From the NCBI RefSeq assembly GCF_002286975.1, contig NZ_NSKB01000001.1, positions 250,733-314,732 of the forward strand: 64,000 nt of DNA, read 5' to 3'. Below are positions 27,885-36,951 of the stretch, piece by piece (within the stretch, counting starts at the first letter, position 1; each line of letters opens with the position of its first letter). The notes beneath the pieces were generated by a model. The model had not been told where the DNA came from, did no database searches, and was given only the letters and a program-made list of their open reading frames with translations. This stretch comes from Halomonas salipaludis (GTDB lineage Bacteria; Pseudomonadota; Gammaproteobacteria; Pseudomonadales; Halomonadaceae). The position numbers and the translations under genes are program-made.

Positions 27885-28659
27885 TGTCGGAGCCCTCTTC
27901 GCGGAGTGCCGCATCGCCATCACGGTCGCCGTTGGCGCGGGTGTCGCCTGGCTTGCGCTGGCGCACCATGGCGGTGATGGTGGCCCAGCGCCGCTCCCAG
28001 GTGGCATCCAGTTCGCCGCTGGGGCTGGTCACCCGGCAGCCGCCGCGGCTGATGGTGTCGTCGGGCTGCAGCTGCCAGTTGGCGGCATCGAATTCGTTAC
28101 CGAGGTGAGCCTTGACCAGGCTCAGGTCGGCGGGATGTAGCCACAGCCGCGGGCGACCGCTGAGCGCCGGATCGGCGTGGAGCAGCTCGCGAACGATGTC
28201 GAGGATCTGCTCGGGATGGGCGTCGAGGGCCTCGCCGGCCAGCTGGCGCCCGGTGGTCAGCGCCAGCTCGACGAGGTCGTCGGCGATGTCCTGGTCGAGG
28301 CGGGACAGCGCCTCGCTGAAGTGCTGGGCCAGCGGGGCGAGTGGAGCCAGGGTCTTCTGGGCCTGGCGCTTGAGCTCTTGCTCGCCGGTCTCGCGGCCTT
28401 CGGCGAGGCCCAGGTCGTAGCCGGCCTGGTAGCCCTCGGCCTGGCCGGCGGCATAGCCTTCCTGGCGTGCTTCCTCGCGAACCTTCTCGCGCAGCGCTTC
28501 GATCTCGGCATTGCGCTGGAAGGCCTGCTGGCGGATCGCCTCGCGGCGCTTGCGCTCACGCTCTTGCTGGGCACGCTGAGGCTGCCCCAGCTCGTCCATC
28601 TGCCAGCGCCGCCAGTCGTCATCCTGGCGATCATCGAGATCGCGCCAGGCGTCAGACAT
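27877..28659 (-). CDS. fliH: Flagellar export ATPase regulator FliH
   Basis: 260-aa stator-like regulator of FliI. The N-terminus is Arg/Gln/Glu-rich and coiled coil. A Gly-repeat region (~85-110, [22 protein letters not shown]) shows the GxxxG-type repeats typical of FliH. The C-terminal domain resembles the F-type delta subunit. The ATG at 28659 has GGAG upstream; a GTG at 28677 is in frame. It overlaps fliG by 8 bp and fliI by 8 bp. Confidence 0.93.
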   Translation of the reverse strand: MSDAWRDLDDRQDDDWRRWQMDELGQPQRAQQERERKRREAIRQQAFQRNAEIEALREKVREEARQEGYAAGQAEGYQAGYDLGLAEGRETGEQELKRQAQKTLAPLAPLAQHFSEALSRLDQDIADDLVELALTTGRQLAGEALDAHPEQILDIVRELLHADPALSGRPRLWLHPADLSLVKAHLGNEFDAANWQLQPDDTISRGGCRVTSPSGELDATWERRWATITAMVRQRKPGDTRANGDRDGDAALREEGSDNG

Positions 28660-29662
28660 AGGTGTCGTCTCCACCACTCAGTACGACTTCGCCGGCGTCG
28701 GCCAGGCGCCGCACCACTTGCAGAATGTTCTTCTGTTCGGTCTCGACCTGGGAGACGCGGATCGGCCCGCGGGCTTCCATGTCCTCCTGCATCAGTTGGG
28801 CGGCGCGCTGCGACATGTTGCGCATGAACTTTTCCATCAGCGCGTCCGGGGCACCCTTGAGCGCGATCACCAGGGAGTTGGTGTCGATCTCCTTGAGCAC
28901 CAGCTGGATGGCGCGATTGTCCAGGTCGAGCAGGTTCTCGAACAGGAACATCTCGTCGATGATCTTCTGCGCCAGGTCTTCGCTGTGGGCGCGCACGGTC
29001 TCGATGACCACCTCTTCCTGGCTGGAATTCATCAGGTTGAGGATCTCGGCGGCGGTTCTTACGCCACCCATCTTGCTGCGCTTGAGATTCTGGCCGTCGA
29101 GCATGCCGCCGAGCACTTCGGTGAGCTCCTGCAGCGCCGCCGGCTGCACGCCGCTGAAGGTGGCGATGCGCAGCACCACGTCGTTGCGCAGCTTGTCGTC
29201 GAAGTGCTCGAGGATGTCGGCGGCCTGATGGCGCTCCAGGTGCACCAGAATGGTGGCGATGATCTGTGGGTGCTCGTCGCGGATCATTTCGGCGACCAGC
29301 GAGCCTTCCATCAGGTTGAGCGAGTCGATGCCGGAGCTGGTACTGGTGGTCTCGAGGATATCTTCGATAAGGCTCGAGGCGCGTTCGCTGCCCAGCGCCT
29401 TGGTCAGCACCGAGCGGATATGGTCGCTGGAGTGCAGGTTGATAGCGGTGAACTGCTCGGCCTCGTCATGAAAGTCGTTGAGGACCTGACGCATCTCCTC
29501 GTGGGAGACCTGGTCCAAGGTTGCCATCTCCTGGCTGATCTCCTGCACCTCGCGCGGCGCCAGGTACTTGAACACCTCGGCGGCGCTGTCCTCGTCGAGG
29601 GCGAGCAGCAGGATGGCGCTGCGGCGGGCGCCACTCATGGTGATTTGGGCGGTCTTGCTCAT
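28652..29662 (-). CDS. fliG: Flagellar motor switch protein FliG
   Basis: Torque-generating C-ring protein, 336 aa, standard length. It has the N-terminal FliF-binding domain ([22 protein letters not shown]), the EHPQ motif in the middle domain ([11 protein letters not shown]) and the C-terminal charged helix ([29 protein letters not shown]) that meets the stator. Its first base pair overlaps the fliF stop. Confidence 0.96.
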   Translation of the reverse strand: MSKTAQITMSGARRSAILLLALDEDSAAEVFKYLAPREVQEISQEMATLDQVSHEEMRQVLNDFHDEAEQFTAINLHSSDHIRSVLTKALGSERASSLIEDILETTSTSSGIDSLNLMEGSLVAEMIRDEHPQIIATILVHLERHQAADILEHFDDKLRNDVVLRIATFSGVQPAALQELTEVLGGMLDGQNLKRSKMGGVRTAAEILNLMNSSQEEVVIETVRAHSEDLAQKIIDEMFLFENLLDLDNRAIQLVLKEIDTNSLVIALKGAPDALMEKFMRNMSQRAAQLMQEDMEARGPIRVSQVETEQKNILQVVRRLADAGEVVLSGGDDTYV

Positions 29663-31425
29663 CAGCTGTTGCCCTCGTCTTTGTGGATCCAGCTGCGCAC
29701 GATCATGCCGATCAGGCGCGGGTCTTCCTGAGCCATCTCGCGGACATCCTTGAGCTGTTGCTCATAGGCCGACGACTTGCGCTTCTTGCGCGGCGGCGGT
29801 GCGTAGCTGTCGTCCTCGAGCTGCTCGCTGGGCTCGCCGTCCTCGTCGTTGCCGACGGTGGCGCGGAAGCCCGGCTCGGGGATGGCGGCCGCGGCCAGCG
29901 GTTGCTCGGTGTAGCGCTTGATCAGCGGGCGCAGCAGCAGCAGGTAGAGCAGCAGGGCGATAAAGGCGATCAGCAGGTAGCGACCGGCGCTGATGGCCAT
30001 GGCCTGGAGTTCCGGCGACTCCCACCAGGCGCGCTGGTCGAGCTCTTCCTGGTCGAGGGTGAAGGGGCTGTTGACCACTTCGACAGCATCGCCGCGCGCT
30101 TCGGAGAAGCCCATGGCCTGGCGCACCAGGCGGTTGAGCTGGGCGATCTCGGTATCGCTCAAGGCGACGCGCTGGGTGTCGCCGTCGGCATCGGTCTCTT
30201 CGCGGTAGTTGACCACCACCGCCACCGAGAGGCGCTCGATCTGGCCGCGACGATGCTGAATATGCTCGACGTTGCGGTCGACTTCGTAGTTGATGACGTT
30301 GTCGTGGCGCAGGTCGCTGGGGGCATCGCCCTCGGCCAGTGCTTCCGGCTCGATGGGATTGCCCTCGTCATCGAGGGGCTGGTTGATCGGCGAGGGGGCT
30401 ACGCCCGGTGGGGTGTTGGTCAGTGCTCCGGGAATACCCATCGCCAGCTCATCGCCGCCGCGATAGGAGGTGCTCAGCTGCGAGCTGCGTACCGCGGCTT
30501 CGTTGGGCGCCTGGTTGGGCCCATAGCGCTCGGAGGTCTCCTCGCGGGTGGAGAAGTCGATCTGGGCGGCGACCTGGGCACGCACGTTCTGGCTGCCGAG
30601 GATCGGTGACAGGATGTTCTCGATGCGGCGTTTGTAGGAGCGCTCGACTTCGTCGATATAGGAAAGCTGGGTGCCGTCGAGGTCGCGGCTGGTGCCACCA
30701 CGCTGCGAGAGCAGGCGCCCGGCCTGGTCGACCACGGTGACGTTGTCGGCGGAGAGTTCGGGCACGCTGCTCGAAACCATGTGCACGATGGCATCGACCT
30801 GGCCCTCGCTGAGGCTGCGCCCGCCATGCAGGGTGAGCACCACCGAGGCCTTGGCCGGCTCGCGCTCGCGCACGAACACCGACGGCTTGGCCATGGCCAG
30901 GTGAATGCGTGCCCGGTTGACTGGGCCGAGGGATTCGATGGAGCGCGACAACTCGCCCTCCAGGCCACGTTGGAAGTTGACCTGCTCGGCAAACTGGCTG
31001 ACCCCGAAGGCCTGGTCGTCCATCAGCTCGAAGCCGACATTGCCGCCCTGGGGCAGGCCTTGCTCGGCGAGCTGCAGTCGCAGGGTATGGACTTGGTCGC
31101 TGGGCACCAGCAGCGCCTGGCCGCCAGGGCCCATGCGGTAGTCGACACCGCGGGTGTCGAGTTCGTTGATGATGCGTCCGCCGTCTGCCTCGCTGAGATT
31201 GCTGTAGAGCACGCGGTAGTCGGGGCTCTTGGCCCACAGCAGCAGGGCGATGATGATCGCGATGACCACCGCCACGGCGATCATCAGCGGCACCAGCGGA
31301 TTGGCGCGCAGTTGCTCGGCAAGCTTGGCGGTCGTCAGGCCGCGCATCCCTGTCGTTGCGGCGCCCTCGGCGCTGCGCTGGTTGCCGGCCGGCTGTGCGC
31401 CAGCGTTGGTCTGGGCCTCGCTCAC
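29662..31425 (-). CDS. fliF: Flagellar MS-ring protein FliF
   Basis: Inner-membrane ring protein, 587 aa from a GTG at 31425 with AGGAG nine bases upstream. The frame is open to 31551, but that part is Arg-rich and not family-like. TM1 is at ~residues 50-70 ([19 protein letters not shown]) and TM2 is near the C-terminus ([20 protein letters not shown]), with the periplasmic ring-building motifs between ([25 protein letters not shown]). The C-terminal cytoplasmic tail binds FliG. First gene of the fliFGHIJK run, divergent from fliE. Confidence 0.96.
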   Translation of the reverse strand: MSEAQTNAGAQPAGNQRSAEGAATTGMRGLTTAKLAEQLRANPLVPLMIAVAVVIAIIIALLLWAKSPDYRVLYSNLSEADGGRIINELDTRGVDYRMGPGGQALLVPSDQVHTLRLQLAEQGLPQGGNVGFELMDDQAFGVSQFAEQVNFQRGLEGELSRSIESLGPVNRARIHLAMAKPSVFVREREPAKASVVLTLHGGRSLSEGQVDAIVHMVSSSVPELSADNVTVVDQAGRLLSQRGGTSRDLDGTQLSYIDEVERSYKRRIENILSPILGSQNVRAQVAAQIDFSTREETSERYGPNQAPNEAAVRSSQLSTSYRGGDELAMGIPGALTNTPPGVAPSPINQPLDDEGNPIEPEALAEGDAPSDLRHDNVINYEVDRNVEHIQHRRGQIERLSVAVVVNYREETDADGDTQRVALSDTEIAQLNRLVRQAMGFSEARGDAVEVVNSPFTLDQEELDQRAWWESPELQAMAISAGRYLLIAFIALLLYLLLLRPLIKRYTEQPLAAAAIPEPGFRATVGNDEDGEPSEQLEDDSYAPPPRKKRKSSAYEQQLKDVREMAQEDPRLIGMIVRSWIHKDEGNS

Positions 31426-31676
31426 AGCGTGTCTCCTGAGGTCCTGCGGCGTTGCCCTGCGTCGGTGTCGAAAATCATTGCGCCATCCGGCTCCACAAGC
31501 TGTCCGATTCGCCGCCCAGTGTCGGCAGGCGGTCGTGTTGATGAACGCCATTATGCGGAGGTAGGTAAAGGCTAAAGGGAAGAAAAGCCGGAGTTTTGCT
31601 CGCCAATTGCCGCTTTGGTGGTAGCGGTTGCCTTGCTAGGCTTGCCTCACGCTCTCCAACCAGCGAGTCGAGACGC
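31426..31676. promoter_or_regulatory. Divergent fliF / fliE intergenic region
   Basis: 251 bp between divergent early flagellar genes. It must hold promoters for both, and possibly activator sites. A TAAA at 31566 followed by GCCGGAG has a 17-bp gap and a poor -10, so it is not called as sigma-28. No good sigma-54 element was found by eye. Confidence 0.4.
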
Positions 31677-32006
31677 ATGAGTACACCCGCGATTCAGTCG
31701 GCCGTGGCGCAGATGCAGTCGTTGGCGACCCAGGCCGCCGGCGCCCAGCACAAGGGCCAGCACCTCTCCACGGCGGTCGGCCAAGGCGGCTTTGCCAATG
31801 AGCTGCAGGCCTCGATCCAGCGCATCAACCGCCTGCAGCAGACCGCCAGCGCCAAAGCCACCGCCTTCCAGTCCGGCGACCCGGACGTGGCACTCAACGA
31901 CGTGATGGTCGATATGCAGAAGGCCAGCGTGGCCTTCCAAATGGGCGTGCAGGTGAGAAATCGCCTGGTTACGGCCTATAAGGACGTGATGAATATGCAG
32001 GTCTAG
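31677..32006 (+). CDS. fliE: Flagellar MS-ring/rod adapter FliE
   Basis: 109-aa protein that joins the MS ring to the rod and is the first protein exported. The C-terminal helix region DPDVALNDVMVDMQKASVAFQMGVQVRNRLVTAYKDVMNMQV is highly typical. The ATG at 31677 gives the family length; an open frame back to 31596 was not used. The stop codon TAG is the first part of a repeat element shared with the end of ppiD. Confidence 0.94.
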   Translation: MSTPAIQSAVAQMQSLATQAAGAQHKGQHLSTAVGQGGFANELQASIQRINRLQQTASAKATAFQSGDPDVALNDVMVDMQKASVAFQMGVQVRNRLVTAYKDVMNMQV

Positions 32007-32086
32007 GTAAACACTGAATAAAGGTCTGCACGAGCGAATCGCTGCGTTGCGCGTCATCTCGTTCGACGATTTCTTCAGTGCTTCCC
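32004..32086 (+). repeat. Intergenic inverted-repeat element starting at the fliE stop codon
   Basis: Ends are inverted repeats, GGTAAACACTGAA and TTCAGTGCTTCCC, matching at 11 of 13 positions. The interior (GAGCGAATCGCTGCGTTGCG) is partly self-complementary. The left end, TCTAGGTAAACACTGA, recurs with one change directly after ppiD at 45726-45741. It looks like a REP/MITE-like dispersed element. Confidence 0.65.
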
Positions 32087-32110
32087 TTGTTTAATACTGG
32101 CATTACATGA

Positions 32111-32138
32111 CGATGCCCGGCCAAATGGCCGGGCATCG
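32111..32138. terminator. Bidirectional hairpin between fliE and the DUF2789 gene
   Basis: Perfect 12-bp stem (CGATGCCCGGCC / GGCCGGGCATCG) with an AAAT loop between two convergent genes. Neither side has a strong T-run, so termination efficiency is uncertain. Confidence 0.65.
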
Positions 32139-32158
32139 TGGTTACTGGTGGGTGGGCA

Positions 32159-32395
32159 TCAGCTCTTGCGCAGCGAGGCGTCGAGGTGGTCGACCACCTC
32201 GGCCCAGTCGGCGTCGTCCTCCAGCGCCTCGTGAAGGAAGTTGGCCTGGGCGCGGCTCCAGAAGGGGGCGTCGGGCAGTGGCAGGGCGTCGGGCAGCGGG
32301 GAATGCTGTTCGATGAAGGCTTCGATGGAGGCGGCGTCAGCGGCCAGGCCGAGCTGTTCGAACAGCTCGCTGAAATGATGGACCGGTGGTTCCAT
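32159..32395 (-). CDS. DUF2789 family protein
   Basis: 78-aa acidic protein. ELFEQLGLAADAASIEAFIEQH and DAPFWSRAQANFLHEAL, followed by DDADWAEVVDHLD, match my memory of the DUF2789 family of small gammaproteobacterial proteins with no known function. The sequence is helical with no membrane segment. The ATG is at 32395. It lies downstream of the asparaginase gene on the same strand with a 62-bp gap, and faces fliE across a hairpin. Confidence 0.75.
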   Translation of the reverse strand: MEPPVHHFSELFEQLGLAADAASIEAFIEQHSPLPDALPLPDAPFWSRAQANFLHEALEDDADWAEVVDHLDASLRKS

Positions 32396-32457
32396 GGCAG
32401 TTTCCCTGATGGACGATATGTCCCTACACCATAGCGGGTCGCAGCGGCCTTTGCCGC

Positions 32458-33498
32458 TCAACGTTCGCCGGCCAGCGCAGTGAGAAAGCGCCGCCTGCGC
32501 TCGGTGTCGTCGAGCGGCTGGGCCAGCAGGTGGACCAGTTTGGTGAAGGCGGCTTCCGGTGTCATGGCGTCGGCGGAAAGCACGCCGGCATCGGCAAGGC
32601 CGCGCCCGGCGGCGTAGTGGCCGATCTCGATGCCGCCGTGGGGGCACTGGCTGAGGGCGGCCAGCAGCTTGCCTTCGCCGCTGGCGCGGGCCAGTACGCC
32701 AAGCAGCTCAGAGTCGTCGGGAGCGTTGCCGCCACCCCAGACTTCGAGCAGGGCGCCCTGCACTGTGCTGGGCTCGAGCCAGGCAGCAACCTGCCAGGCG
32801 GCGATGCCGGGCCACAGCGCGATGCGTACTACGCTATTGCCGGCATAGTCGGGCAGCTCGAAGCGTGGTGCGCCGCGCTGCTGCTCAGCCAGGCCGCGGC
32901 TGGGATAGAGCACCGGGCGGTGGTCGACCAGTTCGCCGAGCAGCGGATAGTTGGGACTGGTGAAGGCATCGGCTGCCTGGGTATGCCATTTGCGCGTGCG
33001 GGTAGCGCGCAGCAGCTTGCCGGAAAAACACACCACGACCTCCTTGAGACCCGGCTCGGCGGCGAAGCGTAGCGCCGCCTCGATATTGTCCAGGGCGTCG
33101 GAGCCCTCGGCTTCCAACGGCAGCATGGCGCCGCTGACGACCACTGGGATGTCGATGCCCTGCAGCTGGTAGGCGAGGCTGGCAGCGCTCCAGGCCAAGG
33201 TGTCGGTGCCGTGTAGCACCACGATGCCGGTATAGCACTGGCGGCTGTGTTGTGCGGCGATCAGCCCGGCCAGCGCCTGCCAGGTGGCTGGGGTGGCGGT
33301 GCTGGAGTCGATGGGCTGTGGCGTCTCGACCAGCTCGTAGGGCGGCAAATCGGCGCGGCGTGCCGGCGGCAGGCTGGCTAGGGCGGCGTCGAGGCGGCGG
33401 CCGATGTCACCCCCGGGTGCCAGGCCCGCGGCGCTGGGCAGCATGCCGAGAGTGCCGCCGGAGTAGACGACGAGAAGCGGGCGAGGGGGCAGCGCCAT
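32458..33498 (-). CDS. ansA: Type I (cytoplasmic) L-asparaginase
   Basis: 346-aa enzyme that hydrolyses L-asparagine to aspartate and ammonia. The first catalytic motif reads YSGGTLGML (nucleophile Thr at about residue 16; the usual first residue of the TGGT signature is Ser here). The second motif is VVLHGTDTLAWSAASLAYQL, with the Thr-Asp pair. No signal peptide is seen, which fits type I (AnsA) rather than the secreted AnsB. A conserved C-terminal segment MTPEAAFTKLVHLLA is present. Confidence 0.92.
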   Translation of the reverse strand: MALPPRPLLVVYSGGTLGMLPSAAGLAPGGDIGRRLDAALASLPPARRADLPPYELVETPQPIDSSTATPATWQALAGLIAAQHSRQCYTGIVVLHGTDTLAWSAASLAYQLQGIDIPVVVSGAMLPLEAEGSDALDNIEAALRFAAEPGLKEVVVCFSGKLLRATRTRKWHTQAADAFTSPNYPLLGELVDHRPVLYPSRGLAEQQRGAPRFELPDYAGNSVVRIALWPGIAAWQVAAWLEPSTVQGALLEVWGGGNAPDDSELLGVLARASGEGKLLAALSQCPHGGIEIGHYAAGRGLADAGVLSADAMTPEAAFTKLVHLLAQPLDDTERRRRFLTALAGER

Positions 33499-33563
33499 GG
33501 CATGGTTCCTGTTGCGGCTCTAAGGATTCGGGCTGCCATGATACCCGAGGTTGGCGGTACGAT

Positions 33564-33733
33564 TCAGTCGCCGACCCGGCGGCTGAGGAGGTCGATGCCG
33601 GCCATGTCGCCACGATCTCGGCGCTGCCAGCCGCCGCCGTGGACCAACCAGCGCCGCGGGTCATCGAGGGGCAGGTAGACATCTGTCTGTAACGCCCGGG
33701 GCCAGGCGCCGGGGATGTAGGTCAGCCCGCCAT
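33564..33733 (-). pseudogene. Coding-like 57-codon frame after flaG, probably a small gene broken by a frameshift at its start
   Basis: After the flaG TAG the same frame stays open for 61 codons with strong GC-ending codon use. It reads LTYIPGAWPRALQTDVYLPL, then DDPRRWLVHGGGWQRRDRGD and MAGIDLLSRRVGD. No canonical start is in that frame. An ATG at 33733, 13 bp after AGGAG, is in another frame and stops after three codons, but adding one G to the GGG run at 33728-33726 would join it to the long frame. I see either a one-base deletion (real or an assembly error) in a small unknown gene, or readthrough of flaG. I do not recognise the product. Confidence 0.4.
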
Positions 33734-33749
33734 TTAACGAGATTGGCTC

Positions 33750-34112
33750 CTAGACCTCCAGGTTGATCAGGCGACCCTGCAGTTCGCTCAGCGATTCGGC
33801 GATGCGCAGTACTTCTTCACTGGGAATCTGGCGAATCACGTCACCGCTGTCGCGGTCGACGATCCGCGTCACGGTGCGCGAGTCGAACTCATCGAGGTGG
33901 AATTCGACGCCGTAGGGGCGCATCACTTCGTTGATACGCAGCACCGGCTCAATGAGATCACCCGCTGGTGGCAGCGCGGCAGCACCGCGCTCTGCCTGGC
34001 TCTCGGGGGTGGGGAGCGGGCTGTGACCGAGCTGTACGAGCATGCTGTCGAGGCGCTGCTGGGCGCTCAGGCCGCGAGTCGCGGGGCTAATATCGTTGAT
34101 CAGGTCGCTCAT
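33750..34112 (-). CDS. flaG: FlaG family flagellar protein
   Basis: 120-aa protein. The conserved C-terminal half reads LRINEVMRPYGVEFHLDEFD, RTVTRIVDRDSGDVIRQIPSEEVLRIAE and SLSELQGRLINLEV; RQIPSEE is the FlaG hallmark. FlaG proteins influence filament length or structure in polar flagellates, with no exact mechanism known. The ATG at 34112 has AGAGG upstream; the open frame to 34148 starts inside the promoter. It has its own sigma-28 promoter, consistent with a late gene, although fliD and flagellin genes are not in this window. Confidence 0.9.
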   Translation of the reverse strand: MSDLINDISPATRGLSAQQRLDSMLVQLGHSPLPTPESQAERGAAALPPAGDLIEPVLRINEVMRPYGVEFHLDEFDSRTVTRIVDRDSGDVIRQIPSEEVLRIAESLSELQGRLINLEV

Positions 34113-34154
34113 GGTGGGGCCTCTTACCCTGCCGACTACTATTGTCATTGAATA

Positions 34155-34181
34155 GTATCGGCAGGGCGAGGAGGTTCTTTA
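34155..34181 (-). promoter_or_regulatory. Sigma-28 promoter of flaG
   Basis: Minus strand TAAA-N15-GCCGATAC: the -35 box is a perfect FliA consensus, the -10 differs only in its last base, and the spacer is exactly 15 bp. It ends 42 bp upstream of the flaG ATG. Confidence 0.88.
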
Positions 34182-34215
34182 GCGGTTGATCGATGGTTCG
34201 CTCACGGGCTAGGCG

Positions 34216-34938
34216 TCAGGCCGGCGTGGGGCTGGGCGTGGCCAACCGCGCGACCATGGCCGTGACCATCCGTGCCGAGTGGTCGGCAGCGGTTTCCAGG
34301 AACTGCTCGAAGCTAACGTGGTTGTCGTCTCCGCCGGCGATATCGGAGAGTGCACGGATCACCACGAACGGGCAGCCGTAGAGATGGCAGGTCTGGGCGA
34401 TGGCGGCGGCCTCCATCTCGGCGGCGAGCATGGTGGGAAACCGCGAACGCGTTTTGGTGACCAGCTCCGGGCAGGACATGAACACATCGCCAGTGGCGAT
34501 CAGGCCTTCGACCACGCGCACCTCGCCGAGCGACTCGACGCTCTGGCGTGCCACCGTGACCAGCCGCTGGTCGGGCAGGTAGGCGGCGGGCATTTGCGGT
34601 ACCTGGCCGTGTTCATAGCCGAACACCACGGCGTCGACGTCATGGTGTCGCACTTCGCTTGAGATCACCACGTCGCCGATCTCGAGCCCTTCGCCGAAAC
34701 CGCCGGCGGAGCCGGTGTTGATGATCGCCTCGGGCTGGTAGGTGTCGAGCAGCAGGGTAGTGCCGATGGCGGCGTTCACCTTGCCGATGCCGGACTGCAG
34801 GATCACCACCTCGACGCCGTGCAGGCGGCCGGTATAGAAGGTGCAGCCTACGTGCTGGCGGGTCTTGCTGTCGTCGAGCAGGCTCGCCAGGTGGGCGACC
34901 TCCTGGGCCATGGCGCCGATGATGCCGATACGCTTCAT
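34216..34938 (-). CDS. mtnN: 5'-methylthioadenosine/S-adenosylhomocysteine nucleosidase
   Basis: 240-aa Pfs/MtnN enzyme. It cleaves S-adenosylhomocysteine to S-ribosylhomocysteine (the LuxS substrate) plus adenine, and also hydrolyses methylthioadenosine. Typical segments are [25 protein letters not shown], the substrate-binding [22 protein letters not shown] and the catalytic Asp in [12 protein letters not shown]. The ATG overlaps the luxS stop by 4 bp, so the two successive steps are translationally coupled. Confidence 0.96.
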   Translation of the reverse strand: MKRIGIIGAMAQEVAHLASLLDDSKTRQHVGCTFYTGRLHGVEVVILQSGIGKVNAAIGTTLLLDTYQPEAIINTGSAGGFGEGLEIGDVVISSEVRHHDVDAVVFGYEHGQVPQMPAAYLPDQRLVTVARQSVESLGEVRVVEGLIATGDVFMSCPELVTKTRSRFPTMLAAEMEAAAIAQTCHLYGCPFVVIRALSDIAGGDDNHVSFEQFLETAADHSARMVTAMVARLATPSPTPA

Positions 34939-35402
34939 GCGAACACGTCCGTCCACTCGTCACGCTTGGCGAGGAACTCGCGGGCGATCTGCTGGGCGCC
35001 TGCGAGGCTGTGGCTGGCCGCCCAACCGCACTGCATCTCGTTGCAGGCCGGGACCTCTGTGGCGACCAGGATGTCTTCGAGGGTCTTGCGCAGCAGCTCG
35101 AGCACGTCGTCGTAGTCGTCGTGGTTGATCAGCGCGACGTAGAAGCCGGTCTGGCAGCCCATCGGGCTGATATCGACGACCTTGTCGCTATGGTTGCGCG
35201 ACAGTTCGGCCATCAGGTGTTCGAGGGAGTGCAGTGCGGGCATCTCCATGTGCGCCTGGTTGGGCTGGCAGATGCGCATGTCGTACTTGTGAATCTGGTC
35301 GCCGTTGTCGCCGACCTTGACCCCGGCCAGGCGCACGTAAGGGGCCTTGACCTTGGTGTGGTCGAGATTGAAGCTTTCCACGTTCATCTGCTGTTCGCTC
35401 AT
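34935..35402 (-). CDS. luxS: S-ribosylhomocysteine lyase LuxS (AI-2 synthase)
   Basis: 155-aa metalloenzyme that splits S-ribosylhomocysteine into homocysteine and DPD, the precursor of autoinducer-2. The metal ligands are visible as H58 and H62 in ALHSLEHL and C125 in [11 protein letters not shown]; the catalytic Cys is C83 in [10 protein letters not shown]. The ATG at 35402 has GAGG upstream; a further in-frame ATG lies five codons later. It is first in the luxS-mtnN pair, completing SAH recycling. Confidence 0.96.
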   Translation of the reverse strand: MSEQQMNVESFNLDHTKVKAPYVRLAGVKVGDNGDQIHKYDMRICQPNQAHMEMPALHSLEHLMAELSRNHSDKVVDISPMGCQTGFYVALINHDDYDDVLELLRKTLEDILVATEVPACNEMQCGWAASHSLAGAQQIAREFLAKRDEWTDVFA

Positions 35403-35471
35403 GACGGCCTCGCGATGCTGGAAATGGGGGGCGTGTAGCCTTGAGAAGGCGCGCATTCTACCTGACTCGGC

Positions 35472-36335
35472 TCAGCCTTGCATGGCGTCGTGTAGGTCGG
35501 CGGCGTAGAGCGTGTTCTCGAGCAGCGAGGCGACGGTCATCGGTCCCACGCCGCCGGGCACCGGGGTGATGTGGCTGGCGCGCTCGGCGGCCGGGGCAAA
35601 CTCGACGTCGCCGATCAGGCGTCCGTCGTCCTCGCGGTTGATGCCGACGTCGATGACGATGGCGCCGTCGCGCACCCACTCGCCCTTGACCAGCCCCGGC
35701 TTGCCGACGGCCACCACCAGCAGTTCGGCGCGCCGCACGTGCTCCTCGAGGTCGCGGGTGAAGCGGTGGCAGACGGTGGTAGTGCAGCCGGCCAGCATCA
35801 GCTCCAGTGCCATCGGCCGGCCGACGATGTTGGATGCGCCGACCACGGTGGCATTCAGGCCGCGGACCTTCAGGCTGCTCTCCTGTAGCAGGGTCATGAT
35901 GCCCTTGGGGGTGCAGGGCCGCATCAGCGGCTGGCGCTGGGCCAGGCGCCCGAGGTTATAGGGGTGAAAGCCGTCGACGTCCTTGTGCGGCAGAATGCGC
36001 TCGAGGATCGGTCCTGCGTCGAGATGCCCAGGCAGCGGTAGCTGCAGTAGGATGCCGTCGACGCTGGGGTCGGCGTTGAGCTCGTCGATCATCGCCTCGA
36101 GGTCGGCCTGGGTGGTAGCGGCAGGCAGTTGGTGCTGGACCGAGTGAACGCCGGCCTCGTCGCAGGCGCGGTGCTTGTTGCGCACATAGACGTGGGAGGC
36201 AGGGTCGTCGCCAACCAGGATCACGGCAAGGCCGGGTGTGCGTGCGCCAGCCTCACGGCGCGCCGCCACCCGGCGAGCTACCTGTTGGCGTACGTGAGCG
36301 GCAATCGCCTTACCATCGATCAACTGGGCGGTCAT
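35472..36335 (-). CDS. folD: Bifunctional methylenetetrahydrofolate dehydrogenase/cyclohydrolase FolD
   Basis: 287-aa NADP-dependent enzyme that interconverts 5,10-methylene-THF and 10-formyl-THF. Signatures are [22 protein letters not shown] with the catalytic Lys, [13 protein letters not shown], the dinucleotide-binding [13 protein letters not shown] and the C-terminal [19 protein letters not shown]. The ATG at 36335 has AGGGGA upstream; the frame extends to 36629 but covers the tRNA region and is not coding. Confidence 0.96.
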   Translation of the reverse strand: MTAQLIDGKAIAAHVRQQVARRVAARREAGARTPGLAVILVGDDPASHVYVRNKHRACDEAGVHSVQHQLPAATTQADLEAMIDELNADPSVDGILLQLPLPGHLDAGPILERILPHKDVDGFHPYNLGRLAQRQPLMRPCTPKGIMTLLQESSLKVRGLNATVVGASNIVGRPMALELMLAGCTTTVCHRFTRDLEEHVRRAELLVVAVGKPGLVKGEWVRDGAIVIDVGINREDDGRLIGDVEFAPAAERASHITPVPGGVGPMTVASLLENTLYAADLHDAMQG

Positions 36336-36464
36336 CGAGAAATCCCCTGGAGCATGGTGGTCGCCCGTGGCTGGACGCGGGCTGAAAACGTCGTGGGCGG
36401 CGATTTTCGCATGCCCCGGGCCGGAGTCAAAGCGTCCATGCGCGACACTGATGGCGCTAAGGGC

Positions 36465-36492
36465 TTGACCAGAGGCGAAACATACGTAGAAT
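36465..36492 (+). promoter_or_regulatory. Promoter of the tRNA cluster
   Basis: TTGACC - 16 bp - TAGAAT, followed by a GC-rich discriminator (ACGCCTCGC) that is typical of stringently controlled stable-RNA promoters. It lies 54 bp upstream of the mature tRNA-Pro. Confidence 0.7.
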
Positions 36493-36546
36493 ACGCCTCG
36501 CATTGTCGGGGCCTCAGAGGCGCCGATAAGCCGAGCGAGATGTCGC

Positions 36547-36623
36547 CGGGGTGTAGCGCAGTCTGGTAGCGCGCCTGCTTTGGGAGCAGGATGTCGGGGG
36601 TTCGAATCCCTCCACCCCGACCA
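36547..36623 (+). tRNA. tRNA-Pro(UGG)
   Basis: 77-nt cloverleaf. The acceptor stem CGGGGTG / CACCCCG pairs fully, with discriminator A and encoded CCA. The anticodon loop TTTGGGA reads TGG, and the T arm GGGGGTTCGAATCCC is canonical. First gene of a four-tRNA cluster upstream of tig. Confidence 0.97.
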
Positions 36624-36694
36624 TTTCAACCCTATGATTATATTGAATAAATATCATCCTTGGGTTGTCGGTATGAGCCTGAAGGTCGTAGAAT

Positions 36695-36771
36695 GCGCCT
36701 ATAGCTCAATCGGATAGAGCAACGGCCTTCTAAGCCGTAGGTTGCAGGTTCGAGTCCTGCTGGGCGCGCCA
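36695..36771 (+). tRNA. tRNA-Arg(UCU)
   Basis: 77-nt cloverleaf. The acceptor stem GCGCCTA / TGGGCGC includes one T-G wobble, with discriminator G and encoded CCA. The anticodon stem CGGCC carries a TTCTAAG loop with anticodon TCT, and the T arm GCAGGTTCGAGTCCTGC is complete. Confidence 0.97.
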
Positions 36772-36832
36772 AGTAAGGCGCCGTCGTGGCGGGTTCGATG
36801 AGTGGCCTTGATCGGTTGTGGGTGACGCAGTG

Positions 36833-36907
36833 GTGGATGTAGCTCAGTGGTAGAGCCCCGGATTGTGGCTCCGGTGGTCGTGGGTTCGATCCCCATCATC
36901 CACCCCA
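36833..36907 (+). tRNA. tRNA-His(GUG), copy 1
   Basis: Acceptor stem GTGGATG / CATCCAC with discriminator C and encoded CCA. A G at 36832 supplies the extra G-1 that pairs with C73, a hallmark of tRNA-His. The anticodon loop TTGTGGC reads GTG. It is identical to the copy 119 bp downstream. Confidence 0.97.
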
Positions 36908-36951
36908 TTCGTCAGCATGATCGTTGTTGGTTGTCAGGTGTCAAGGTAGTG

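Noticed and set aside
31566..31597. Possible sigma-28 promoter before fliE (TAAA ... GCCGGAG)
   Set aside because: The spacer is 17 bp instead of 15 and the -10 matches poorly; the four clear sites in the window set a much stricter standard.
33252..33692. 146-codon plus-strand frame near the asparaginase start
   Set aside because: It is antisense to asparaginase for most of its length and opposes the better minus-strand coding signal at 33564-33733.
36129..36569. 146-codon plus-strand frame over folD and the tRNA promoter
   Set aside because: It is antisense to folD and runs through the tRNA promoter into the 5' end of tRNA-Pro; codon pattern is a shadow of the real gene.
36689..36694. TAGAAT directly before tRNA-Arg as a separate promoter
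   Set aside because: It abuts the mature 5' end, so transcription would start inside the tRNA; co-transcription from 36465 is sufficient.
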